Assembly: GCA_016793585.1 (NCBI GenBank)
Contig: JAEUJR010000510.1
Span: 1 to 5,074 of the forward strand
DNA: 5,074 nt
Direction of reading: 5' to 3'
Origin: Archangium sp.
GTDB taxonomy: Bacteria > Myxococcota > Myxococcia > Myxococcales > Myxococcaceae
Shown here: in pieces, positions 1-5,074 of the stretch
Layout: each line of letters opens with the position of its first letter
How positions within the stretch are numbered: position 1 is the first letter of the stretch
Notes under the pieces: generated by a model
Databases searched by the model: none
Told to the model about the DNA's origin: nothing
What the model saw: only the letters and a program-made list of their open reading frames with translations
Program-made: the position numbers and the translations under genes

Positions 1-1235
1 GTGCCCGCGAACCCGTACATGAACATGTTCCAGTTGTAGTTGGGCCGCGGGCGCACGGGCACGCCGTCGATGCTGATGCTGCCCTCGATGAACTCGGTGC
101 CCAGGTTCGCCGTGAGCCGGCCATCTCGACGCAGGTCGAGCGCGCCGACGAGCGGCACGGCGTAGATCTCGGCCGGGTAGGTCTTGTCGGGCGTGCCGAC
201 GAGGCTCAGGGTGATGCCGTACTCGGCCTTCGGCACCATGCCGGTGATGGTGCGGTAGCCACCTTCGTGGTGCGTGAGCACCGTCGCCTCGCGCTCGCCG
301 GGGATCGTGTAGTTCAACGAGAAGTCGGTGCCCTGCCGACGGTCGGGCAACGGCATGCCGTCGATGGTGATCTCTCCCTCGAGCGTCGCGGTGGGAATGT
401 CGATGTCGAGGGCCTGATCGTGATCGAAGACGATCTGCGTCGGGTAGGCCATGTAGCGGCGCAGCTCGGTGCCGTAGAGGGCGGCGGGCGGCGCGTTCAG
501 GTACACCGCGAACTGCCCTTCGAGCAGCTTGAGCTCGTACGAGCCGGCCTGACTCTGGGTGCTGACCCGCTGCGCCGCGGCGTACCCCAGCCGCGACGCT
601 CCGTAGACCTCGAGGCCCGTGTCATTGGGCAGGCGCGTGGGCGTGAAAGGCAACCCGCCGAACAGCGCCGAGCCCGCGAGCGTGTGCGTTCGGCCCTCGA
701 GCTTGCGGTTCTGGTTCTCCCGAAGGTCGACGCGCCCGAAGTCGATCAACCCCTCGTGCGTCGCGAAGACACCGGCCGGCTGATAGTAGAAGATGTCGTA
801 GTTGCTGCGGAGCACCTTCACGTCGTACTGGCCCGTTGGCGGCAACAGCTTCTCGTACTCGCCGTTCGCGCTCGCGCCCTTGAACTGCAGCTTGAACCCG
901 CTCGCAGGCCGGCCGTCGAGCAGCGCCTGACCCGAGACCGTTCGCACCGCCGCGCAGAGCCCGAAGACGATGGCGCCATCGGGCGTGTCTTCGAAGCCGC
1001 CGTCGTCGAACACCACCCGGCCGAACGACTCCGGAGGGCACGGCTCACCTGCCACCCAGTCAGCCTCGGCCGGCCCCGCGTCGGCCACCACCATCACGGG
1101 GCGGCCCGCATCGCGCGTCGTGCCCGCGATGGTGATCTCGTACGCGGGGTCGGGCACGGCCGTCGACGCAGGAGGACACGCCACGAACACGGCGGCCGAC
1201 ACCACCAGCACCATCGCGCTCGACGTTCGGTTCAC
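1..1235 (-). CDS. Predicted lipoprotein with four tandem beta-rich modules; C-terminus beyond the left edge
   Basis: Open frame of 411 residues running off the left edge with no stop, so the protein is partial. The chosen start is GTG at 1235, with GGGAG nine bases upstream; an adjacent in-frame GTG at 1238 is equally possible. An ATG at 1277 would add 14 residues in front of the signal peptide. Residues 1-20 form a lipoprotein signal: Arg3, a hydrophobic stretch MVLVVSAAVFVA, then Cys20 (box FVAC, slightly atypical). Cys66 and Cys94 could form a disulfide around an acidic DDGGFEDTPDG stretch. Four repeats follow, opening with GQALLDGRP (102), GSALFGGLP (188), GEITIDGMP (287) and GSISIDGVP (385). 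The first three each continue to a GxY...Y/FxV-like strand pair. This resembles carboxypeptidase-regulatory-like or other Ig-like surface modules, an inference from pattern only. Likely envelope-anchored; ligand and role unknown. No catalytic motif is visible. Confidence 0.85.
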   Translation of the reverse strand, partial: MNRTSSAMVLVVSAAVFVACPPASTAVPDPAYEITIAGTTRDAGRPVMVVADAGPAEADWVAGEPCPPESFGRVVFDDGGFEDTPDGAIVFGLCAAVRTVSGQALLDGRPASGFKLQFKGASANGEYEKLLPPTGQYDVKVLRSNYDIFYYQPAGVFATHEGLIDFGRVDLRENQNRKLEGRTHTLAGSALFGGLPFTPTRLPNDTGLEVYGASRLGYAAAQRVSTQSQAGSYELKLLEGQFAVYLNAPPAALYGTELRRYMAYPTQIVFDHDQALDIDIPTATLEGEITIDGMPLPDRRQGTDFSLNYTIPGEREATVLTHHEGGYRTITGMVPKAEYGITLSLVGTPDKTYPAEIYAVPLVGALDLRRDGRLTANLGTEFIEGSISIDGVPVRPRPNYNWNMFMYGFAG

Positions 1236-1244
1236 CACGGTCTG

Positions 1245-1249
1245 CTCCC
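1245..1249 (-). promoter_or_regulatory. Shine-Dalgarno GGGAG for the left lipoprotein
   Basis: GGGAG on the minus strand ends six bases before the GTG at 1238 and nine before the GTG at 1235. It supports starting at one of these two codons rather than at the in-frame ATG at 1277, but it cannot separate the two GTGs. Confidence 0.55.
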
Positions 1250-1337
1250 GGGTCGATGTGGCAACAAGCAGCCCCATCAGATGCGGCGCCGATCAAGCAA
1301 ACGCAACGCCATCGCGCAAGGGCCCGTCGTTCTTATG

Positions 1338-1358
1338 AAAATTCTCGCTCGCCGAGAA
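1338..1358 (-). terminator. Candidate intrinsic terminator downstream of the amidohydrolase
   Basis: Read on the minus strand this is TTCTCG, loop GCGAG, CGAGAA, then TTTTC. A perfect 6-bp stem followed directly by four T residues gives the shape of a Rho-independent terminator. It sits about 80 bp past the amidohydrolase stop. The stem is short with only three G-C pairs and the T-tract is short, so it may be weak. Two further hairpins between it and the stop could assist or protect the mRNA 3' end. Confidence 0.4.
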
Positions 1359-1437
1359 GAAAGCGCGGCAGCGATAGGAAAATACCGCCGCGATTCTCGC
1401 GGTTTGCGGGGCAACCTGAACCGCCGGGCGGGCGGCG

Positions 1438-2769
1438 TCAGTCGAGCTGCTTCAGAAGGCGCGCGGCGTGAGAAGCAGCGCTCCTTCGTACGGCGTCGGC
1501 GTTCAGGGTCTGAGGCACCCGATCGCGCAGCACGACCTGCCCATCGATGACGACGTGGCGAACGTCTCGTGACTGCGCCGAGTAGACGATGGTGGCGACC
1601 GGGTCGTCTGAGATGGGCGTGAGGTGGGTGCCCGAGACGTCGACGAGCGTGAGGTCGGCCTTCTTGCCCACCTCGATGGAGCCGATCTCGTTCTCGAGCC
1701 CGAGCGCCTTCGCGCCGTTCACGGTGGCGAGCTCGAGCGCCTGCATCGCCGAGAAGCCGGTCGGCCCGACCCGCGGCAGGTGAATGAGCGCCGCGAGCCG
1801 CAGCTCGTGGAAGATGTCGAGCGTGTTGTTGCAGGGCGCGCCGTCGGCGCCGAGGCCCACGGTGATGCCCTGCTGCACGAGCTCGGGAATCTTCGCGACG
1901 CCCGAGGCCAGCTTGAAGTTCGCGCTCGGGCAGTGACACACGCAGGTGCGCGTCTGACGCAGCACGCGCTGCTCGTCGGCCGTCACCCAGACGCAGTGCG
2001 CGAGCGTGGTGTGCGGCCCCAGCATGCCGAGCGAATCGAAGTACGAGACGTTGTCGAGGCCCGTCTTCTCGCGAACGAGATCGCACTCGGTGGGGTTCTC
2101 GGAGGCGTGCGTGTGAATGCGCACGCCTCGCGCCTTCGCCAGCTCGCCGACCTGACGCATCAACGCCTCGGTGCACGAGAGCACGAAGCGCGGCGCGAAC
2201 GCGTAGGTGAGGCGCCCGTTCTCGGCGCCGTGCCACTTCTCGAGCAGCCGCAGGCTCTCGGCGAGGCTGGCTTCGGTCGTCTCGCGCAGCCCCGCAGGCA
2301 CGCCCTGCCCCGCGTCCATCATGCACTTACCGCCGACGAGCCGCAGGCCTGCGTCGCGCGCCGACTCGAAGACGGCGTCGTAGTGACGCACCGACCCCAT
2401 GTCGAGGCAGGCGGTCGCGCCCGAGGTGATGAGCTCGAGGAAGGTGAGATCGGCCGACGCGCGCATCGACGCGGCGTCGTGCGAGGCCTCGAAGGGCCAG
2501 ATGCGCTCCCGAAGCCAGTCGAGCAGCTCGAGCCCGTCGGCGTGGTTGCGACAGAGCGTCTGGCACGCGTGCAGGTGCGAGTGAATGAGGCCGGGCAACA
2601 CCACCAGGCCCTTCCCCTCGATGACCCGCGTGGCCAGGCGGCGGCGGGCGCGCGAGTGCGGGCCCACCGAGACGATTCGATCGCCCTCGATCAACACATC
2701 GGCGTCGCGCAACACCTCGCGCGAGGCGTTCATGGTGACGACGGCGGCGTTGCGAATGAGCAGCTCCAC
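1438..2769 (-). CDS. TrzA/AtzA/MtaD-family amidohydrolase (probable deaminase)
   Basis: Predicted cytosolic metal-dependent hydrolase of the COG0402 amidohydrolase group, 443 aa, the usual length for the family. The N-terminal beta segment (ELLIRNAAVVTM) is complete. Metal-site motifs occur in order: PGLIHSHLH, with His65 and His67; IHTHASE, with His221 as metal ligand and Glu224 as likely proton shuttle; TTLAHC, His258; and GLGADGAPCNNTLDIF, Asp309. The stretch LELLDWLRERIWPFEASHD (80-98) and the later GGKCMMDAG (146-154) resemble members annotated as 5'-deoxyadenosine, methylthioadenosine or S-adenosylhomocysteine deaminases, which release ammonia from the purine 6-amino group. Other relatives act on 8-oxoguanine or triazines, so the substrate is not settled. 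The GTG at 2769 is chosen because it begins exactly at the family N-terminus; the frame stays open upstream to 3084, but there it is only antisense to the plus-strand gene. No Shine-Dalgarno is evident. CVCHCP (276-281) is unusually cysteine-rich. Confidence 0.93.
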   Translation of the reverse strand: MELLIRNAAVVTMNASREVLRDADVLIEGDRIVSVGPHSRARRRLATRVIEGKGLVVLPGLIHSHLHACQTLCRNHADGLELLDWLRERIWPFEASHDAASMRASADLTFLELITSGATACLDMGSVRHYDAVFESARDAGLRLVGGKCMMDAGQGVPAGLRETTEASLAESLRLLEKWHGAENGRLTYAFAPRFVLSCTEALMRQVGELAKARGVRIHTHASENPTECDLVREKTGLDNVSYFDSLGMLGPHTTLAHCVWVTADEQRVLRQTRTCVCHCPSANFKLASGVAKIPELVQQGITVGLGADGAPCNNTLDIFHELRLAALIHLPRVGPTGFSAMQALELATVNGAKALGLENEIGSIEVGKKADLTLVDVSGTHLTPISDDPVATIVYSAQSRDVRHVVIDGQVVLRDRVPQTLNADAVRRSAASHAARLLKQLD

Positions 2770-2783
2770 GGCGGGCGAGCATG

Positions 2784-2811
2784 TTGGCTCACGCCGTGAC
2801 AGAGGTACACT
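2784..2811 (+). promoter_or_regulatory. Candidate sigma-70-type promoter for the small membrane protein
   Basis: TTGGCT (2784-2789) and TACACT (2806-2811) are separated by 16 bp and each matches four of six consensus positions. Transcription would begin about seven bases after the -10, near 2818-2821, essentially on the GTG at 2821. This fits the lack of a Shine-Dalgarno and suggests a leaderless mRNA. It lies in the 51-bp gap between two divergent genes, so the amidohydrolase promoter must overlap it or lie inside the neighbour. I could not find a convincing minus-strand promoter. Confidence 0.35.
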
Positions 2812-2820
2812 TTTGAGACT

Positions 2821-3231
2821 GTGCTGACGCTCCGCGCCCTGACGTTGCTCATCGACCTGCCCGGCCAGGCCCCCGACTACGTGCGCCCGCCGAGCGCGAC
2901 CAGCCCCCGCTACATCGAGCTGCTCGAGAACAACACGCACCTCGTCTACCCGGCGCTGGCGGTGCTGGTGCTGCTGCTGATCGTCCTCGGCATCCTCCAG
3001 GCGTGGCGCTCGGAGGACATGGACGGCCTTCAGAAGGCCGAGCTCAAGCGCGACATCATCAAGGAGCTTCGCCGCGAGGTGCACGGCCTCACCGCCGACA
3101 CCATCTCGAAGGCCGTCGGCATTCCGTCACTCAAGCTGCTGCGCATTCTCGAAGAGATGCAGAAGGACAACATTCTCGAGTCGCGCACCGACACGCGCCG
3201 CATCACCACGTGGAAGATGAAGGGCATCTGA
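2821..3231 (+). CDS. Small single-pass membrane protein with predicted winged-helix domain
   Basis: 136 aa, not recognised as a named family. Residues 1-40 are a short, partly hydrophobic and Pro-containing segment. Residues 41-62 (LVYPALAVLVLLLIVLGILQ then AW) form one clear transmembrane helix. Residues 68-89 are a charged amphipathic helix. Residues 91-136 look like a winged helix-turn-helix: helix TADTISKAVG, recognition-type helix PSLKLLRILEEMQKDN, then two strands of a wing ending ITTWKMKGI. The expected topology is N-terminus outside and winged helix in the cytoplasm, where it might bind DNA or a partner protein; this is inference. GTG at 2821 is the first start after an in-frame stop at 2797-2799; TTG at 2845 is an alternative. 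No Shine-Dalgarno is visible, and a possible promoter ends just upstream, so translation may be leaderless. It is divergent from the amidohydrolase and convergent with the Ig-like lipoprotein. Confidence 0.82.
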   Translation: MLTLRALTLLIDLPGQAPDYVRPPSATSPRYIELLENNTHLVYPALAVLVLLLIVLGILQAWRSEDMDGLQKAELKRDIIKELRREVHGLTADTISKAVGIPSLKLLRILEEMQKDNILESRTDTRRITTWKMKGI

Positions 3232-3250
3232 CCCGACGACGACACCGCCC

Positions 3251-4981
3251 TTACTGGGCGATGGCGCGCAGGTTCGAGATGACACAGCTGCCGCTCGTCG
3301 GGTACGGGCAGGGCGAGCCGTAGGGGTCGTCAGTCTCGAAGACGGCGAAGACCCGGTACGGCGTGCCGACCTGCGGAGCGACGGTGCCACCGTCTTGCTG
3401 GCCGAAGCCGATCTGCCCCAGCACGCGGCTGACCGGCATCGACGGCACGGTCGCGCCTGCGAGCGTCGTGGGCAGGGTGGGCGGCGTCGACCACCAGAAG
3501 AAACGACATGCGCCACCAGCGCCGGGCAGGCACTCTTCGAAGGGCTCGGTGCCGGTGCCACCATCGGGCAGGAACGAGGCCTGCCAGATCTGCGCGGTGC
3601 GAATGGTGAGCGGCGCGTCGCCGATGTTCGAGAGACCGTTGTAGTTCTGCGTCACCGCGGTCACCTGGCCCGAGAGGCTGATGTTGAGGTCTGACGTCAC
3701 GCCTCGCGGCAACAACGACTGGCCGTTGAGCACCATGACGATGGCCTGCGGCTGGCGGGTGGCGTTGCCGATGGGCTCACCCTGGCGCGTCCAGAAGATC
3801 TGAACCTGATCGGCCGCGTCGTCGCGGCAGCGAGACGTGGGGCGGTAGGTGACGTTGACGGGGGCGGTCTCCCACGGCTTCGGGTCGCTCACCTGGTTGG
3901 GCAGCTTGACGGTCGGCACCATGAAGCGGCCGGCGTCGGGAGACGGCGCGTTCGAGAACTCGAAGTCGATGCCCGTGCCCGCGTCGCAGCGCCCGCCCGC
4001 GAGCAGGTTCAGGTTGAACGCGTACTGCACCGGCGTGTTGCCCTCGTTGCGCACGTAGAGTCGGCCTGAACGCGACGACGCCGCCGAGCCACCATCGGCG
4101 GTGTTGCAGCGCTGGCCACCGTCGGCCGGGAAGAGCCGGTTGTCGCAGAGCGAGCCGAAGGGGAACTGCAGCATCGTGTTCGCGCGGTCGGCGCAGGTCT
4201 CCATCGGTGAGTCGTCGAACTTGAAGCACACCTTCGGCACCGCCTCGATCGCCTTGCCGCGCACGTTCACCCGCAGCGGGTCGAGGCCACCACCGAGCGT
4301 GATGTCGATGGTGGCCGAGAGATCGCCGGTGACGGTGGGTGCGAACTTCAGCGTCGCCTTCGCCGTGCCGCCCGCGTTGAGCGAGGTCTTCAGCGGCGTG
4401 AGATCTCCCGAGAGTCCGGCAGGCGACGCGGGGTTCAGCACCGCGTTCGTCACGTCGAGCGTGTTGGAGCCGGCGTTGGTGAGGGTGACGTCGAGCGACT
4501 TGTCCTCGGCGACGTAGACCTCTCCGAAGTCGAGCGTGCGCGGCATGACCGTCGCGACGGCCGCGATGCCGGTCCCAAACAAGGTGATGGGCACCATGGG
4601 CCGCTGGGGATCGTCGGTGGTGAGCGTGACCGTGCCCATCTCACGCAGGTCGGGCTCGGTCGGCTTGAAGGTGAACGCGAACATCTGCTCGTCGTTCGGA
4701 GCGAGCGTGATGGGCAGCGTCTCGCCGTTGCCGAACTTCATGTTCGAGAAGGTGGCCGCGGTGATGTTGAGCGGCGCCGTACCCGAGCTGCGAATTCGAA
4801 TGCGGGCCGTCGAGGTGGTGTTGAGCTGCACCTGGCCAAAGTCGATGGTCGAGCGTTCGGCGCCCATGTCGTCGAGCACCTCGATCTTCGCGAACGTGCG
4901 CTTGACCGCGCCTCCGCAGTCGCAGCCAGAGAGCACGACGAGCACTGCCAACGCCGACAGGAAACGAGAGTTCATGTTCAC
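3251..4981 (-). CDS. Lipoprotein with HYDIN/ASPM-type Ig-like (choice-of-anchor D) modules
   Basis: Complete 576-aa envelope lipoprotein. The signal peptide is residues 1-19 with Arg6, a core LSALAVLVV, and a canonical box LSGC; Cys20 would be lipidated. Asp21 occupies the +2 position. Module 1 (about 45-138) starts TIDFGQVQLNTT and contains NITAATF, ITLAPNDEQMFAFTFKP and TLTTDDPQRPMVPITLFGTG. Module 2 (about 147-245) starts RTLDFGEVYVAED and ends LRVNVRGKAI. Both match the ASPM-SPD-2-Hydin beta-sandwich pattern. Two looser, cysteine-containing modules follow (about 300-425 and 440-576): LYVRNEGNTPVQYAF, later VNVTYRPTSRC; then LSNIGDAPLTIRTAQIW, later FETDDPYGSPC. Linkers carry repeated DGG or DAG. 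Such modules usually serve binding or scaffolding; no catalytic site is visible. The GTG start at 4981 is supported by GGAG five bases upstream and by a 4-nt overlap with the upstream gene's stop; ATG at 4975 is the alternative. Confidence 0.92.
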   Translation of the reverse strand: MNMNSRFLSALAVLVVLSGCDCGGAVKRTFAKIEVLDDMGAERSTIDFGQVQLNTTSTARIRIRSSGTAPLNITAATFSNMKFGNGETLPITLAPNDEQMFAFTFKPTEPDLREMGTVTLTTDDPQRPMVPITLFGTGIAAVATVMPRTLDFGEVYVAEDKSLDVTLTNAGSNTLDVTNAVLNPASPAGLSGDLTPLKTSLNAGGTAKATLKFAPTVTGDLSATIDITLGGGLDPLRVNVRGKAIEAVPKVCFKFDDSPMETCADRANTMLQFPFGSLCDNRLFPADGGQRCNTADGGSAASSRSGRLYVRNEGNTPVQYAFNLNLLAGGRCDAGTGIDFEFSNAPSPDAGRFMVPTVKLPNQVSDPKPWETAPVNVTYRPTSRCRDDAADQVQIFWTRQGEPIGNATRQPQAIVMVLNGQSLLPRGVTSDLNISLSGQVTAVTQNYNGLSNIGDAPLTIRTAQIWQASFLPDGGTGTEPFEECLPGAGGACRFFWWSTPPTLPTTLAGATVPSMPVSRVLGQIGFGQQDGGTVAPQVGTPYRVFAVFETDDPYGSPCPYPTSGSCVISNLRAIAQ

Positions 4982-5074
4982 ACCAGCTCCGACTTCGGGC
5001 TTCTCACCATGAGGTCGAGCACCGCGGCCTTCGGGCTCTTGCCTTCGTACGCAATTCGATAGACCTGATCGCAG
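4978..5074 (-). CDS. gpsA: Glycerol-3-phosphate dehydrogenase GpsA, C-terminal 31 residues only
   Basis: Only the 3' end is in the window: 31 residues and a TGA. The tail reads CDQVYRIAYEGKSPKAAV and continues DLMVRSPKSELV. This fits the C-terminus of NAD(P)H-dependent glycerol-3-phosphate dehydrogenases, which typically have PI-x-x-x-VY followed by LYEGK-x-x-x-x-A-x-x-x-LM-x-R and a short charged tail. GpsA reduces dihydroxyacetone phosphate to sn-glycerol-3-phosphate, the backbone for phospholipid synthesis, in the cytosol. The call rests on a short segment recognised from memory of the family; the catalytic and Rossmann regions are off the right edge. Its stop overlaps the next gene's GTG by four bases. 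Confidence 0.72.
   Translation of the reverse strand, partial: CDQVYRIAYEGKSPKAAVLDLMVRSPKSELV
4987..4990 (-). promoter_or_regulatory. Shine-Dalgarno GGAG inside the end of gpsA
   Basis: GGAG lies within the last codons of the upstream gene, five bases before the GTG at 4981 and eleven before the ATG at 4975. The spacing favours the GTG and, with the GTGA stop/start overlap, indicates translational coupling to gpsA. Confidence 0.55.

Larger units (their letters stand above)
1236..1437. other. Intergenic region with three hairpins between amidohydrolase and left lipoprotein
   Basis: This 202-bp gap lies downstream of the amidohydrolase and upstream of the left lipoprotein. It has three perfect short inverted repeats: 1421-1425/1431-1435 (CCGCC/GGCGG, loop 5), 1388-1393/1397-1402 (CCGCGA/TCGCGG, loop 3) and 1342-1347/1353-1358 (TTCTCG/CGAGAA, loop 5). 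It is visibly more AT-rich around 1331-1385 than the flanking genes. A promoter for the left lipoprotein should lie here. The nearest -10-like hexamer on the minus strand is CATAAG just past the third hairpin, but it has no good -35, so I do not call it. Reading frames crossing this gap look like chance products of GC bias. Confidence 0.6.

Noticed and set aside
1240..1340. Possible promoter elements for the left lipoprotein (CATAAG; TTGCGT)
   Set aside because: No pair of hexamers with acceptable match and 16-18 bp spacing was found.
267..1550. 427-residue plus-strand open frame rich in Arg, Ala and His
   Set aside because: It is antisense to the left lipoprotein and to the end of the amidohydrolase, has the low-complexity composition of a GC-bias shadow, and crosses the intergenic gap without any domain pattern.
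1277..2326. 349-residue minus-strand open frame in another frame of the amidohydrolase
   Set aside because: Low-complexity Arg/Ala-rich translation overlapping a clearly real gene; no motif.
1624..2799. 391-residue plus-strand open frame
   Set aside because: It lies opposite the amidohydrolase, which has all its family motifs. The Arg/Ala/Val/Glu-rich composition is typical of an antisense shadow in GC-rich DNA.
2770..3084. N-terminal extension of the amidohydrolase to an upstream ATG at 3084
   Set aside because: The extra 105 residues are Gln/Arg-rich, antisense to the membrane-protein gene and outside the family. The family N-terminus starts exactly at the GTG at 2769.
3246..3260. CGCCC/GGGCG hairpin over the convergent gene ends
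   Set aside because: It has a 5-bp stem with no T-tract on either strand and overlaps the lipoprotein stop codon, so it is too weak to call a terminator.
4536..5012. 158-residue plus-strand open frame
   Set aside because: Antisense to the signal peptide and first modules of the Ig-like lipoprotein; no domain pattern, so a shadow.

Overview
The window is GC-rich and tightly packed. It looks like a myxobacterium (Myxococcota) or a close relative. Grounds: GC-rich third codon positions with long spurious antisense reading frames, GTG starts, lipoproteins built from beta-sandwich modules, and Asp-Gly-Gly / Asp-Ala-Gly linker motifs of the sort seen in secreted myxobacterial proteins. The taxonomic call is an inference from style, not from a marker gene.

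Layout, left to right. (1) Positions 1-1235, minus strand: a predicted lipoprotein cut by the left edge, with four tandem beta-rich modules of about 86-99 residues. (2) Positions 1236-1437: an intergenic stretch with three small hairpins; the one followed by TTTT on the minus strand is the best terminator candidate for the gene to its right. (3) Positions 1438-2769, minus: a complete TrzA/AtzA/MtaD-type metal-dependent amidohydrolase (443 aa), probably a deaminase of adenosine-like or other aminated heterocyclic compounds. (4) Positions 2770-2820: a 51-bp divergent promoter region. (5) Positions 2821-3231, plus: a 136-aa protein with one membrane helix and a predicted winged-helix C-terminal domain. 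(6) Positions 3251-4981, minus, convergent with gene 5 across 19 bp: a 576-aa lipoprotein with HYDIN/ASPM-type Ig-like ('choice-of-anchor D') modules. (7) Positions 4978-5074, minus: the last 31 residues of what looks like glycerol-3-phosphate dehydrogenase GpsA, whose stop codon overlaps the start of gene 6 by 4 nt (GTGA).

How they fit together. GpsA and the Ig-like lipoprotein look like a translationally coupled pair, an odd mix of phospholipid precursor synthesis and an envelope protein. The amidohydrolase is separated from the left lipoprotein by 202 bp holding a plausible terminator, so those two are probably separate transcripts. The small membrane protein is divergent from the amidohydrolase, so shared control is possible but unproven. 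I found no tRNA or rRNA gene, CRISPR array, insertion sequence or phage gene. The less ordinary items are the membrane-tethered winged helix with a possible leaderless start, the two modular lipoproteins, and the gpsA-lipoprotein overlap.
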